Notes under the pieces: generated by a model
What the model saw: the letters and a program-made list of their open reading frames with translations, nothing else
What the model was told of the DNA's origin: nothing
Database searches by the model: none
Translations under genes and position numbers: made by a program
Shown: one piece after another, positions 34,420 through 43,936 of the stretch
Position numbering within the stretch: position 1 is the first letter of the stretch
Layout of the letters: the number at the start of each line of letters is the position of its first letter
NCBI GenBank assembly: GCA_017438975.1
Contig: JAFRUH010000025.1
Span: 186,001 to 250,000, forward strand
Source of the DNA: Bacteroidales bacterium
Lineage (GTDB): Bacteria > Bacteroidota > Bacteroidia > Bacteroidales > UBA932
Length of the DNA stretch: 64,000 bases
Reading direction: 5' to 3'

Positions 34420-34459
34420 AGAAGCCAAATTTCGACAAGCTTGTCGAAATTTGGCTTCT
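34420..34459 (-). terminator. Perfect 40-base palindrome, terminator of the M16 gene
   Basis: Bases 34420-34439 and 34440-34459 are exact reverse complements (centre AAGCTT, arms containing AAATTTCGACAAG). On the minus strand it follows the M16 stop by 20 bases and is followed by TTTCTTTTCC. As RNA it would form a long, nearly loop-free hairpin, fitting an intrinsic terminator. Confidence 0.75.
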
Positions 34460-34478
34460 CCAATTAATTAACTATGGA

Positions 34479-37373
34479 TCAATATCCGAAAATCTCTTCG
34501 AGGGTCAGCGTCCGGACCGGTCCGAGGGAGCGGAGGAACTGCATGTCGAGATCCCGGGTATCGCCGAGGATCGCATAGACATAGGTCCTGTCCTTGATCC
34601 AGCGCTCATGGGTCGCCTTCAGGTCGTCCATGGTCATTCCGCCCACCTTCTCGAAGAGCTGCTTTTCAAGCGGTTCCTCAAGACCGAGTTCGCGGGCGTT
34701 CAGATAGCTGTAAAGGACGGATTCCCCGATCGTCCGCTGGGTCCTGAGTTTGGACAGGATGGAGGTCTTGGCGATCTCGAGGTTCTCCGGAGCGACGGGC
34801 ATATTGTTAATAATCTCGTCGAAGGCTTCGACCGCCTGGCGAAGCTTGTCGTTCTGGGAGGCGATATAGGCCTGGAAGGAATAAGTGTCGTCCATAAATG
34901 AAGGCGTGAAGAGCCACGCGCCCGCTCCATAGGCAAGGGCGCGGGATTCCCGCATTTCCTGGAAGACGATGGCGTTCATTCCGCCTCCGTAGTACTCGTT
35001 GAAGAGTTCGATGGACGGATCTTGCGCCAGGTCGAGTTTCTCGCCCCTGTCGGAGTACTGCACATAATTGAACTGACGGGCATCATACTGGGCGACAAGG
35101 ACTTTCTTTTCGGGCGTGAGCTGCTTGGCCGGATAGGTCTTCACGAGCGGGGTCGGCTCCGCGGCCACCTTGTGATGCTCCTGCAGGAGGGCCGTTACGG
35201 CTTCCTCGGATGAAGGTCCATAATAAAGGATGGTATGGGCGCAGCCTGCGAGGTCGCGGGCGGCTCCGAGGATGGACTCGGAAGTCAAGGCTGCGACGGC
35301 CTCGTTCTTCAGGGTGTTCGCCGCAATGTAGTCCCCGCCGTAGGTAAGGTAACGCTGTAGGGCGCTGTTGCAGGAGCGCTGGTTCATCTTGGCGTCGAGG
35401 CGGGAGCGGATGAGGTCGGACTTGAGTTCGGAAAGGACTTCATCATTCGCAACCGCATTGCCGATCAGGTCCTCGACGATATCAAGGGCGGCGCCCAGGT
35501 TCTCGTTCAGGCCGGTAACATAGAGGTTGGAAGTATTGCTGCCGACCCGGAATCCGAAGCTGCAGGCCAGATCGTACATCGCTGTCGCGATTTCCCCGGC
35601 GGAACGGGTCGGGGTTCCGAGATACGGGATGTACTCCGAAGCCATTCCCAGGAGCGGATCATTGTCGCTTCCCCGGTCGAAACGGAAGGTAAGCGTAGCG
35701 ATGTCATTCTTTTCATTCTTCTTGTAGAGCAGTTCCATTCCCTGGCTCTTCAGGACGGAGAGGTCTTTCGTGTAGTCCACGAAGACAGGTTCGATCGGGG
35801 CCGGTTCGGTCACGGCGATCTCGGCGAGGAACGGGCTCTGCTTGTCGCGGTTCGTCACGATCGGGGTGATCTTCGGAGCGTCGATTTTCTTGATGCTGTC
35901 ATCCCTTCCGAAATGCTTGTAGACGATGGCGTAGCTGTTTTCTCCGAGATAGGCGTTCGCCCACGCAACGACGTCATCCTTGGTAATCTTTTCGATGCGG
36001 GCCATCCTGCCGACTTCGTCTTCCCAGGAAGTTCCGTTGATGAATGACTGCACGAATTTGTCCGCACGGGAACGGTTGCTGGTCAGGCTGCGCATCTGGG
36101 AGAGTTTGTAGTTGTTGATGACGGCCCGGACGAGGCTTTCGTCGAAGTCACCGCCGCGCAGTTTCGCAACCTCGGCGAGGATGACGTCACGGACTTCTTC
36201 CAGTTTCTGCCCTTCCTTGGCAAGGCCCTCGACAATGAACATCCCATAGTCGGTCCTGTCATACGCAAAGGTCTGTACACCAAGTACTTTCTGCTGCTGG
36301 ACAACGTCGAGGTCGATCAGGCCGGCCATACCGTTCTGAAGGATCGAACTGACAATTTCGGAAAGGTCCGACTCCTGGCAGGAAGCGCCCGGAGTCCTCC
36401 AGCCGAGCATCATGAACTCGGATTCGTTGCCGAATACGTCCTTGACCATCGGGGCTTTCACCTCTTCCTCGGGAACGATCTTGAATTCCGGGATGTCCGG
36501 ATTGGGTTTCCAGTCTCCGAAGTATTTCTTGATGATCCGGACCATCTCGTCGGGATCGAAATCGCCGGAAAGGCAGATGGCCACGTTGTTCGGGACATAG
36601 TAGGTATCCTTGTGCGTGCGGATCGTCCTCAAAGAAGGATTCTTGAGGTGATCCTGGGTGCCGATGACCGTCTGGGTTCCATAAGGATGGTTCCGGAAGA
36701 GCATGGAATCGATGGCGTCGATGACTTTCTCTCCGTCGTCGGTCAAGCCCATGTTCTTCTCCTCGTAAACGGCTTCGAGTTCGGTGTGGAATCCGCGGAA
36801 AACGCAGTTCTTGAAACGGTCGGCCTCGATACGGGCCCAGTTCTCGATCTGGTTCGAAGGAATCTCCTCCACATAGCAGGTCACGTCGTTGCTGGTATAG
36901 GCGTTGCTGCCTTCGGACCCGATCATGGACATCAGCTTGTCATATTCGTTCGGGATCGCCAGCTTCGATGCCTCGAAACTGATCGAGTCGATCACATGGT
37001 AGATGGCGAGCCGCTCGGCGGGATCGGTCTTGGTCCTGTAAACCTCGAAAAGGCTGTCGATGGCCGCGAGCATCGGCTTTTCCGCCTCATAATCGGAGGT
37101 GCCGAACTGCTCAGTTCCCTTGAACATCATATGTTCCAGGTAATGGGCGAGGCCGGTATTGTCGGAAGGGTCGTTCTTTCCACCCACACGGACGGCGATG
37201 TAGGTCTGGATCCGGGGTTCATCCTTGTTGACGGTCATATAGATCTTGAGACCGTTGTCCAAGGTACAGATTTTCGCATCGAGGGGATCTCCTTTCACCT
37301 TCTGGTACTTGGAGCAGGATCCCGTTGCGAAAAGGGCGGCGGTCGCCGCCAATACGAACAGTATTCTTTTCAT
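34479..37373 (-). CDS. M16-family zinc metalloprotease (pitrilysin-like) lipoprotein
   Basis: 964 residues from ATG 37373, the length of two fused M16 halves. The lipobox FATGSC (Cys20) indicates an outer- or inner-membrane lipoprotein. The inverted zinc motif HYLEH is at 77-81 with the distal Glu in ELEAVYEEKN. The second half keeps the fold without the zinc motif and has the R-x-x-Y-type element YDARQFNYVQYSDRG. Such enzymes degrade small peptides in a closed chamber in the periplasm. Monocistronic, with a candidate TATCTTCG box near 37410 and a palindromic terminator. Confidence 0.9.
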   Translation of the reverse strand: MKRILFVLAATAALFATGSCSKYQKVKGDPLDAKICTLDNGLKIYMTVNKDEPRIQTYIAVRVGGKNDPSDNTGLAHYLEHMMFKGTEQFGTSDYEAEKPMLAAIDSLFEVYRTKTDPAERLAIYHVIDSISFEASKLAIPNEYDKLMSMIGSEGSNAYTSNDVTCYVEEIPSNQIENWARIEADRFKNCVFRGFHTELEAVYEEKNMGLTDDGEKVIDAIDSMLFRNHPYGTQTVIGTQDHLKNPSLRTIRTHKDTYYVPNNVAICLSGDFDPDEMVRIIKKYFGDWKPNPDIPEFKIVPEEEVKAPMVKDVFGNESEFMMLGWRTPGASCQESDLSEIVSSILQNGMAGLIDLDVVQQQKVLGVQTFAYDRTDYGMFIVEGLAKEGQKLEEVRDVILAEVAKLRGGDFDESLVRAVINNYKLSQMRSLTSNRSRADKFVQSFINGTSWEDEVGRMARIEKITKDDVVAWANAYLGENSYAIVYKHFGRDDSIKKIDAPKITPIVTNRDKQSPFLAEIAVTEPAPIEPVFVDYTKDLSVLKSQGMELLYKKNEKNDIATLTFRFDRGSDNDPLLGMASEYIPYLGTPTRSAGEIATAMYDLACSFGFRVGSNTSNLYVTGLNENLGAALDIVEDLIGNAVANDEVLSELKSDLIRSRLDAKMNQRSCNSALQRYLTYGGDYIAANTLKNEAVAALTSESILGAARDLAGCAHTILYYGPSSEEAVTALLQEHHKVAAEPTPLVKTYPAKQLTPEKKVLVAQYDARQFNYVQYSDRGEKLDLAQDPSIELFNEYYGGGMNAIVFQEMRESRALAYGAGAWLFTPSFMDDTYSFQAYIASQNDKLRQAVEAFDEIINNMPVAPENLEIAKTSILSKLRTQRTIGESVLYSYLNARELGLEEPLEKQLFEKVGGMTMDDLKATHERWIKDRTYVYAILGDTRDLDMQFLRSLGPVRTLTLEEIFGY

Positions 37374-37530
37374 CTTCAATAGATTTGGTTGTTTCTCAAC
37401 ATATAGGTTGCGAAGATAGGTATTTTCAATGATTATTTCAAAAGTTTAAAAAGATATGAAATCGCACTTTTCTCCTGAAACCGTCCGGCCGGTTTTTCCG
37501 TTTTTTATCCTTTTCGCCGGATACCGCCCC

Positions 37531-37538
37531 TATCTTTG
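37531..37538 (+). promoter_or_regulatory. -7 promoter box for the DUF4493-like lipoprotein gene
   Basis: TATCTTTG matches TAnnTTTG exactly, 41 bases before the ATG at 37580. Confidence 0.55.
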
Positions 37539-37579
37539 CCTCCGCCCGGGCAGGGTGCCCGGCGATAATGATGACAGGT

Positions 37580-38686
37580 ATGAAAATTCGGCAATGGATT
37601 CTCGCCGCCGGCACGGTTTTGCTGGCCGCGTCTTGTGAAGATTTCTCAACGGTACCATGGAAAAAGGAAGCTCAGTTAAAATGGCATTTCGACCCCTCTT
37701 TCCCTACGACGACCCGGTCGGACGGGGAAATCCCCGACACGAACGACTTTATCCTTACGGTATCGGATGCACGGGGAAATATCCTGTACAACGGAGCCTA
37801 CGGCCGTTCACCGGAATCCCTTACCGTCGAACCGGGCAGCTACGACATCGAGGTCAAGTCCGTGGAATTCACCGTCCCTTCCTTCGAGAAACCGCAATAC
37901 GGGGATTCGAAAGTCGTCCTGGTCCGGCGCGGGGAAAGCGCCGATGTCAGCCTGGAATGCCGTCTGAGGAACGCCGGGATCAGGCTGAAGATCGACCCGG
38001 AATTCCTGACCGCCTATCCCAGGGGGGCCCTCTTCCTGAGTGCGGCGGAGGGGAAACTCCTTTATGGTTATACGGAAAGAAGGACCGCCTATTTCAAGCC
38101 GGGTCCGGTCAGGCTGGTCCTCAGTGACGGAGGTAACGACCAGATGCTGACGACCCGGGACCTCTCCGCCCGCGAAATCTGGACGATCGGCATCTCGGTT
38201 CCAGGCACGGCGGCCGTTGGGGGAAAAGGCTTCTCCATTTCCCTGGATACGGTAAAGGTCTGGAAATCGGATTCATTCACGATCGGGAACGACAACCCAG
38301 GCGGCATCGCGGACGGAAGCGGCAGCGGAGGAGAAGATGTAACCGACGCCCTGAGCGTCAGCCTCGCCAAAGGAGCGGTCGGGATGATGGATACCTGGGT
38401 CTGCGGATACATCGTCGGAGGAGACCTGAGTGCGACGGGATCGAAAGTCAATACCGGCCCCACCTTCAAAAAGAATACGCACCTGGCCATCGCTGCTCGG
38501 GCTTCCGTGACGGAAAAGGCTTCCTGCCTGTCCGTGGAACTGCCGAAAGGCGGGATCCGGGACGCCCTCAACCTGGTCGACCACCCGGACCTCGTCGGAA
38601 GCCGTCTCTACATCAAGGGGAATATCGTCGAACCCTATTTCGGAATCACCGGAATCAAAGGGTGCACGGAATATGTTCTGAAATAA
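37580..38686 (+). CDS. DUF4493-like lipoprotein with C-terminal DUF6359-like domain
   Basis: 368 residues from ATG 37580 (MKIRQWILAAGTVLLAASC, Cys19); two further ATGs lie 9 and 12 bases upstream. Residues 20-210 match the DUF4493 style: TNDFILTVSDARGNILYNG, then the ESLTVEPGSYDIEVKS sandwich and VEFTVPSFEKPQYGD. The last 110 residues resemble DUF6359: WVCGYIVGGDLSATG, CLSVELPKGGIRDALNL, LYIKGNIVEPYFGI. Both domains occur in Bacteroidetes surface lipoproteins of unknown role. It stands alone with its own promoter, immediately before the tRNA-Gly gene. Confidence 0.75.
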   Translation: MKIRQWILAAGTVLLAASCEDFSTVPWKKEAQLKWHFDPSFPTTTRSDGEIPDTNDFILTVSDARGNILYNGAYGRSPESLTVEPGSYDIEVKSVEFTVPSFEKPQYGDSKVVLVRRGESADVSLECRLRNAGIRLKIDPEFLTAYPRGALFLSAAEGKLLYGYTERRTAYFKPGPVRLVLSDGGNDQMLTTRDLSAREIWTIGISVPGTAAVGGKGFSISLDTVKVWKSDSFTIGNDNPGGIADGSGSGGEDVTDALSVSLAKGAVGMMDTWVCGYIVGGDLSATGSKVNTGPTFKKNTHLAIAARASVTEKASCLSVELPKGGIRDALNLVDHPDLVGSRLYIKGNIVEPYFGITGIKGCTEYVLK

Positions 38687-38690
38687 GAAA

Positions 38691-38722
38691 TTTGCAATTC
38701 TAAAAGAGAATGGTTACCTTTG
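38691..38722 (+). promoter_or_regulatory. Full promoter of tRNA-Gly
   Basis: -33 TTTG (38691-38694), 20-base spacer, -7 TACCTTTG (38715-38722), 11 bases before the tRNA. The spacing is the same as for the tRNA-Lys promoter. Confidence 0.75.
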
Positions 38723-38733
38723 CATCTGCAAAA

Positions 38734-38806
38734 GCGGAATTAGCTCAGTTGGTAGAGCGTTGGCTTCCCAAGCCGAAGGTCGCGAGTTCGAACCTCGTAT
38801 TCCGCT
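38734..38806 (+). tRNA. tRNA-Gly (CCC)
   Basis: A 73-base cloverleaf: acceptor GCGGAAT pairs with ATTCCGC, D arm AGCTCAGTTGGTAGAGC, anticodon loop TTCCCAA giving CCC, T arm with GAGTTCGAACCTC. CCA not encoded. Confidence 0.95.
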
Positions 38807-38818
38807 CAGTATAAATTC

Positions 38819-38850
38819 ATACGGCGGTTGCATCCCTGCGACCGCCGTAT
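38819..38850 (+). terminator. Terminator after tRNA-Gly
   Basis: ATACGGCGGT (38819-38828) pairs with ACCGCCGTAT (38841-38850), followed by TACTTT. Confidence 0.7.
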
Positions 38851-38908
38851 TACTTTAACCTAAACTTAAACTATGAAAAACTTCAAGGGCAAATATACAA
38901 CTAATTAT

Positions 38909-41350
38909 TTATTTGTCAAGAGTTTTCTTCCTCATTTTCGCATATTTTAGCAATAAAATTTTCTCTCCGAACCGATCGAAGCGGATTTTTGCCTTCAACT
39001 CCGGAATAACGCCCGAAATTTCCAGTACGGTTCCCTCTCCAAACCGGTTGTGCTCGACACGGCATCCGGCGGAAAATTGGTCCATCGTGTCGGGAATAAA
39101 TTCTGTATCAGGAATTTTAGGAGGGAGCGGCCGGTTGGCGAGCCGCGCCTTGATCACAGCGTCCGACTCGGGACGGGGAATCCGCACCGGAGCACCGGAG
39201 ACGGGACCGACCCTGCGGGACGGTGTGAAAGAGGAAGACGGCTTCCGGAAGGTACCGCTGCCGAATCGGAAGCCGGGTTCATCGTCGGAGTCGATCGTAT
39301 GGGCGTGCATCTCCTCTTTCCGGAGCGGATTGACGAGATACTGCGGGGCGATCTCCCGAAGGAAGCGGCTCGGTGCATTCGACTCGTGCTTCCCGTTGCG
39401 CATCCGGGTCGTCGCGAAAGTCAGGGTGACCGCCTTCATCGCACGGGTGATCGCGACATAGAACAGCCTGCGTTCCTCTTCGATCTCGGATTCGGAGGCC
39501 AGCATACTTCCGGAAGGAAACAGGTTTTCCTCCATCCCCGACACGAAGACGTACGGGAATTCAAGCCCTTTGGCGGAATGGGCCGTCATCAGGGAAACCT
39601 TGTTGGAGGTCTCTTCGTCCCCGGATACATCGACCGCACTCAGCAGGGAAATATCCTCCAGGAAATCGGCGAGGGGAACTTGGGGGTAATCATCTTCCGA
39701 GAGCTCGGCATCAAGGGACAGCGCTCCGCTTTCCCTCAATTCCTCTTCATACTCTCCGCGCCGGTCCTCCTTGAAGGAGGCGACGCTGTTGAGCAGTTCC
39801 TCGACATTGGACGCCTTCGACTGTCCTTCGATGGAATTGTCCTCCTTGTACATCCGGTACAGTCCGGACTCGTCTGACAACCACTTGGTTACGGCATCCG
39901 CATCTTTCTCTTTCGCCATCTCGGCGGCCTGCAGGATCATTGTGCAGAACGTCCGGATCCGGGTCAGGGCGGCCGGCTTCAGTCCAAAACGGCCGAGATC
40001 GGTAAGGGCCGCCGCCTGGAAGAGGGAAAGGCCGTTCTCCGCGGCAGCCTCCGAAAGGGCGTGTACGGACGTATCGCCGATCCCCCGGGCCGGTTTGTTG
40101 ACGATACGCTTGAAAGATTCGTCGTCATGTGGGTTGACCGTCAGTTTCAGATAGGCCATCATATCTTTAACCTCCGCCCGCTCGAAGAAGGAATTTCCGG
40201 AGTAGATGCGGTATGGGACATTCCGTTTCCGGAGCGCCTCTTCCAAAGCTCTGGATTGGGAATTCGTCCGGTAGAGGACGGCGAAATCCTGGTACTCGCA
40301 TCCGGTCTCCCGGATCCTCTCCAGGATTGCGGAGGCGATCAGAAGCGCTTCCTCCTGCTCGGTATAGGCTCTTATGAGACGGATCTTCTCCCCTGTCACA
40401 CCGACGGCCACGCAGTTTTTAGGGATGCGGGACTCGTTCCGGGCGATCAGGGAATTGGCGGCGTTGACGATATTGGCCGTCGAGCGGTAATTGCGTTCCA
40501 GCCGGAAGAGCCGCGTATCAGGGTAATCCTTCCTGAAATTCAGGATGTTCTCGATCTTCGCTCCCCGGAAGGCATAGATGGACTGGGAATCGTCCCCGAC
40601 CACGCAGAGGTTTTTGTGATTGAGTGTCAGTCCCTTCAGGATCTGATACTGGGCGAAATTCGTGTCCTGGTACTCATCCACGAGCAGATAGTCGAAGCGC
40701 CCGGCGATATCGGCCCGGGCGTCGGGATGGTCCTTCAGGAGATGGAACATGTTCAGGAGGATATCGTCGAAGTCCATGACCCCGGACTGGCGGCAGACGG
40801 CGGCGTAAGCCCGGTAGATGGAATGGATCTCAGGCTTTTTCGAGTGGCGGTCGGCCATGATCGCCTTGTCGTTGCGGGCATAGGCTTCCGCAGTGACGAG
40901 GTTGTTCTTGGCCATGGAGATCCGCGAGAGCACTTCCTTGGACTTGTAGACCTTGTCGTCCAGCCCGAGCTGCTTTACGCAGGTCTTGATCGCGCTGACA
41001 GAATCGGAAGTGTCGTAGATGGTGAAGGAAGAGGGGTAGCCCAGGCGGTCGGCATATTCGCGGAGGAAACGGATGAAGATGGAATGGAACGTGCCCATAT
41101 AGATTTTCCGTGCCTTCCTCTCCCCTACCATCAGGGCGATCCTTTCCTTCATTTCGGAAGCCGCCTTTTTCGTAAAGGTAAGGGCCATGATCCTGCACGG
41201 ATCCCCGCCTTTTTCAATGATATATGCAATTCTGGATGTCAGTACGCGCGTTTTCCCCGAGCCTGCTCCCGCCACGATAAGCACCGGTCCTTCCACACAT
41301 TCAACGGCCGCTTTCTGCTCGCTGTTGAGATCTTCGAAAATAGCACTCAT
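38909..41350 (-). CDS. uvrD: UvrD/PcrA-family superfamily 1 DNA helicase
   Basis: 813 residues. N-terminal Q motif and Walker A (LNSEQKAAVE, VAGAGSGKTRVLTSR), motif II VDEYQDTN, motif III GDDSQSIYAFRGA, motif IV FRLERNYRST, motif V MTAHSAKGLEFPYVF and motif VI EEERRLFYVAITRA. The C-terminus (about 730-810) carries the PcrA-type Tudor-like region (AGCRVEHNRFGEGTVLEI). A 3'-5' translocase in nucleotide excision and mismatch repair and RNA polymerase backtracking. Divergent from the nqr operon. Confidence 0.93.
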   Translation of the reverse strand: MSAIFEDLNSEQKAAVECVEGPVLIVAGAGSGKTRVLTSRIAYIIEKGGDPCRIMALTFTKKAASEMKERIALMVGERKARKIYMGTFHSIFIRFLREYADRLGYPSSFTIYDTSDSVSAIKTCVKQLGLDDKVYKSKEVLSRISMAKNNLVTAEAYARNDKAIMADRHSKKPEIHSIYRAYAAVCRQSGVMDFDDILLNMFHLLKDHPDARADIAGRFDYLLVDEYQDTNFAQYQILKGLTLNHKNLCVVGDDSQSIYAFRGAKIENILNFRKDYPDTRLFRLERNYRSTANIVNAANSLIARNESRIPKNCVAVGVTGEKIRLIRAYTEQEEALLIASAILERIRETGCEYQDFAVLYRTNSQSRALEEALRKRNVPYRIYSGNSFFERAEVKDMMAYLKLTVNPHDDESFKRIVNKPARGIGDTSVHALSEAAAENGLSLFQAAALTDLGRFGLKPAALTRIRTFCTMILQAAEMAKEKDADAVTKWLSDESGLYRMYKEDNSIEGQSKASNVEELLNSVASFKEDRRGEYEEELRESGALSLDAELSEDDYPQVPLADFLEDISLLSAVDVSGDEETSNKVSLMTAHSAKGLEFPYVFVSGMEENLFPSGSMLASESEIEEERRLFYVAITRAMKAVTLTFATTRMRNGKHESNAPSRFLREIAPQYLVNPLRKEEMHAHTIDSDDEPGFRFGSGTFRKPSSSFTPSRRVGPVSGAPVRIPRPESDAVIKARLANRPLPPKIPDTEFIPDTMDQFSAGCRVEHNRFGEGTVLEISGVIPELKAKIRFDRFGEKILLLKYAKMRKKTLDK

Positions 41351-41392
41351 TTCTTCCTCACAATATTTCCACGAAATTACAAAAATTTTCCG

Positions 41393-41400
41393 TATCTTCG
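41393..41400 (+). promoter_or_regulatory. Variant -7 box for the nqr operon
   Basis: TATCTTCG, one mismatch from TAnnTTTG, 37 bases before the nqrA ATG. The same TAnnTTCG variant is seen before the serine palmitoyltransferase gene. Confidence 0.45.
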
Positions 41401-41437
41401 CGCGGTATTATACGAAATACTCATAATTTATATAATA

Positions 41438-42784
41438 ATGTCTAACAACATCCATCTGAAAAAGGGCCTCGATATCCCCATGAAAGGAATCGCAGCCCAG
41501 AAAGTCGTCAAGACGGTTGTTCCGGACACAGTGGCACTCAAACCTACCGATTTCAAGGGGCTTGTTCCCAGGCTCCTCGTCAAGGAAGGCGACCGTGTCC
41601 TGGCCGGATCTCCGGTCCTTGCGGACAAGCAGAACCCGGACATCCTGTTCACCTCTCCGGTCAGCGGAACGGTGGCGCAGGTCGTCAGGGGCGACAAGAG
41701 AAAGCTTCTCGCCGTCCTTGTCAAGGCTGACGCGGAGCAGGAGTACGTGGACTTCGGTCCCAAAGACCCCGCTTCCCTTTCCGGTGACGATGTCAGGGAG
41801 CTCCTTCTCAAGAGCGGGCTCTGGCCGTCCCTGATCCAGCGTCCCTACGGCGTCGCCGCCAATCCGGAACTTCGTCCGAAGGCTATTTTCATTTCTTCAT
41901 TCAGCTCCGCTCCCCTCGCCGCCGATACGGATTTCACCCTCGGCGACAAGGCCCAGGACATCCAGGCGGGCATCCTCGCCCTCGGCAAGCTGACCGACGG
42001 AGGCGTCCACCTCTGCATCAACGAGGCCGTCGAGGCGAAAACCCCGTTCGCCAAGATGGACGGAGCCGTCATCCACCCCGTCAGCGGACCGCACCCGGCC
42101 GGTAACGTGGGCGTCCAGATCAGCCACATCGCCCCGATCATGAAGGGCGATACGGTTTGGACCGTATCCCCGCTCCTTGCCGCCGCGATCGGACACGTCG
42201 TCCGCACCGGAAAACTGGACCTCCGGCGCAAGGTCGCCGTCACCGGTCCCGCCGCCGTCGAACCCGCTTATGTCGAAGCGCTTCCCGGTACGCCGGTCGC
42301 TGAACTGACCCGGGTCGCCGAAGGCGTTCGCGTCATCGGCGGCGACGTCCTCACCGGCACGGTCCTCGGGCCGGAAGGCTACCTCGGCTTCTTCGACGAC
42401 CAGCTCACCCTCCTCCGGGAAGGAACCGAGCGCGAATGGTTCGGATGGGCCAAGCCCTTCCGTCCGAAAGTCCACAGCTCCTCCTGGTGCTATTTCTCCT
42501 GGCTCACCCCGAAGAAACAGTATGACATGGATACCAACCTCCACGGCGGTCCCCGCGCCTTCGTCGAGACCAAATGCTTCGAAGACGTCACCCCGATGGA
42601 TATTTTCCCGATCTACCTGATCAAGGCCTGCCTTGCCGGCGACATCGAGAAGATGGAGAAATTCGGCATCTACGAAGTCCTTCCGGAGGACCTCGCCCTC
42701 TGCGACTACGTTGACCCGTCCAAGAATGACATCCAGGCCATTATTGCCGACGGTATCGATCTCATGATTAAAGAAATGGCATAA
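41438..42784 (+). CDS. nqrA: Na+-translocating NADH:quinone reductase subunit A
   Basis: 448 residues from ATG 41438 (MSNNIHLKKGLDIPMKGIAA). Soluble cytoplasmic subunit with the barrel-sandwich-like start (VKEGDRVLAGSPVLADKQNP, FTSPVSGTVAQVVRGDKRKL) and family segments HPAGNVGVQISHIAPI and EREWFGWAKPF. NqrA binds the quinone-side region of the six-subunit pump that couples NADH oxidation to Na+ export. First gene of nqrABCDEF, with nqrB 3 bases downstream. Bacteroidales use NQR as a main respiratory coupling site to fumarate. Confidence 0.96.
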   Translation: MSNNIHLKKGLDIPMKGIAAQKVVKTVVPDTVALKPTDFKGLVPRLLVKEGDRVLAGSPVLADKQNPDILFTSPVSGTVAQVVRGDKRKLLAVLVKADAEQEYVDFGPKDPASLSGDDVRELLLKSGLWPSLIQRPYGVAANPELRPKAIFISSFSSAPLAADTDFTLGDKAQDIQAGILALGKLTDGGVHLCINEAVEAKTPFAKMDGAVIHPVSGPHPAGNVGVQISHIAPIMKGDTVWTVSPLLAAAIGHVVRTGKLDLRRKVAVTGPAAVEPAYVEALPGTPVAELTRVAEGVRVIGGDVLTGTVLGPEGYLGFFDDQLTLLREGTEREWFGWAKPFRPKVHSSSWCYFSWLTPKKQYDMDTNLHGGPRAFVETKCFEDVTPMDIFPIYLIKACLAGDIEKMEKFGIYEVLPEDLALCDYVDPSKNDIQAIIADGIDLMIKEMA

Positions 42785-42787
42785 GAT

Positions 42788-43924
42788 ATGGCAGATCAGA
42801 ACAAACCCGGCCTTTTTGAAAAAGGCGGCAAGCTGTACTGGCTTCACTCCACCATCGATGCTTTCGACACCTTCCTCCGCGTCCCGGGAACCGTAACGTC
42901 CCGAGGCGCCCACGTCCGTGACGGCATCGACCTCAAGCGCGTGATGATCATGGTCGTGATCGCCCTCGTTCCGGCGGCCCTCTTCGGCATGTACAACGTC
43001 GGCTACCAGACCGCTCTCGCGACGGGCGCCTCCTGGGGATTCTGGAAGATGTTCTTCTACGGCCTCCTCAAGGTCCTCCCGCTCTATATCGTTTCCTACA
43101 TCGTCGGACTCGCCATCGAGTTTGCGGACGCCCAGATCAAGGGTGAAGAAGTGAACGAGGGCTACCTCGTCTCCGGCTTCCTCATTCCGCTGATCGTTCC
43201 CGTCGACGTTCCCCTCTGGATGCTCGCCCTCGCCGTTGCGTTCGCGGTCATCTTCGGGAAATGCGTCTTCGGCGGCACCGGCATGAACATCTGGAACCCC
43301 GCCCTGCTGGCCCGTGCTTTCCTGTTCTTCAGCTATCCGAGCAGCATGTCCGGCTCCGAAGTCTGGGTCCATATCCCGAAGAACATGACGGCCGTCGATT
43401 CCTTCACGGGAGCGACCCCGCTCGCCATCGCCCACGACGGCATGGGAGCGCTCAGCGCCCAGTATTCCTTCATGGACCTCTTCTACGGCCTGATCCCGGG
43501 CTCCGTCGGGGAGACTTGCGTGATCGCCATCCTCCTCGGCGCCCTGATCCTCGTTTGGACCGGAGTCGCCAGCTGGAAGATCATGGTATCCTCCGTCGCC
43601 GGCGGACTTCTCGTCGGCTGGCTGGGGAACCTCGGCGGTGCGACCGAACTCCCGGCCCTGTACCAGCTTGTGATGGGCGGCTTCCTCTTCGGTACCGTCT
43701 TCATGGCCACCGACCCGGTCACTTCCGCCCAGACGGAATGCGGCAAATGGATCTACGGTTTCCTTGTAGGCGCCCTCGCCGTCACCGTCCGCCTCTGGAA
43801 CCCCGGTTATGCGGAAGGCATGATGCTCGCCATCCTGCTGATGAACACCTTCGCTCCGCTGATCGACCACTGCGTCGTTTCCGCGAAGATCTCCGCCAGA
43901 AACAAAAAAGTGAAAACCGCTTAA
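42788..43924 (+). CDS. nqrB: Na+-translocating NADH:quinone reductase subunit B
   Basis: 378 residues with about ten membrane helices. The flavinylation motif DSFTGATPL is present; by analogy FMN is linked by phosphoester to Thr210. Other landmarks: GTGMNIWNPALLARAFLFF and FMATDPVTSAQTE. NqrB holds FMN and riboflavin and lines the ion path. Located between nqrA (3-base gap) and nqrC (12-base gap). Confidence 0.96.
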   Translation: MADQNKPGLFEKGGKLYWLHSTIDAFDTFLRVPGTVTSRGAHVRDGIDLKRVMIMVVIALVPAALFGMYNVGYQTALATGASWGFWKMFFYGLLKVLPLYIVSYIVGLAIEFADAQIKGEEVNEGYLVSGFLIPLIVPVDVPLWMLALAVAFAVIFGKCVFGGTGMNIWNPALLARAFLFFSYPSSMSGSEVWVHIPKNMTAVDSFTGATPLAIAHDGMGALSAQYSFMDLFYGLIPGSVGETCVIAILLGALILVWTGVASWKIMVSSVAGGLLVGWLGNLGGATELPALYQLVMGGFLFGTVFMATDPVTSAQTECGKWIYGFLVGALAVTVRLWNPGYAEGMMLAILLMNTFAPLIDHCVVSAKISARNKKVKTA

Positions 43925-43936
43925 AGGAGATATGCC

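Noticed and set aside
40061..41437. Plus-strand extension of nqrA back to 40061
   Set aside because: It runs antisense through the helicase gene; the ATG at 41438 gives the standard NqrA N-terminus and follows a promoter-like box.
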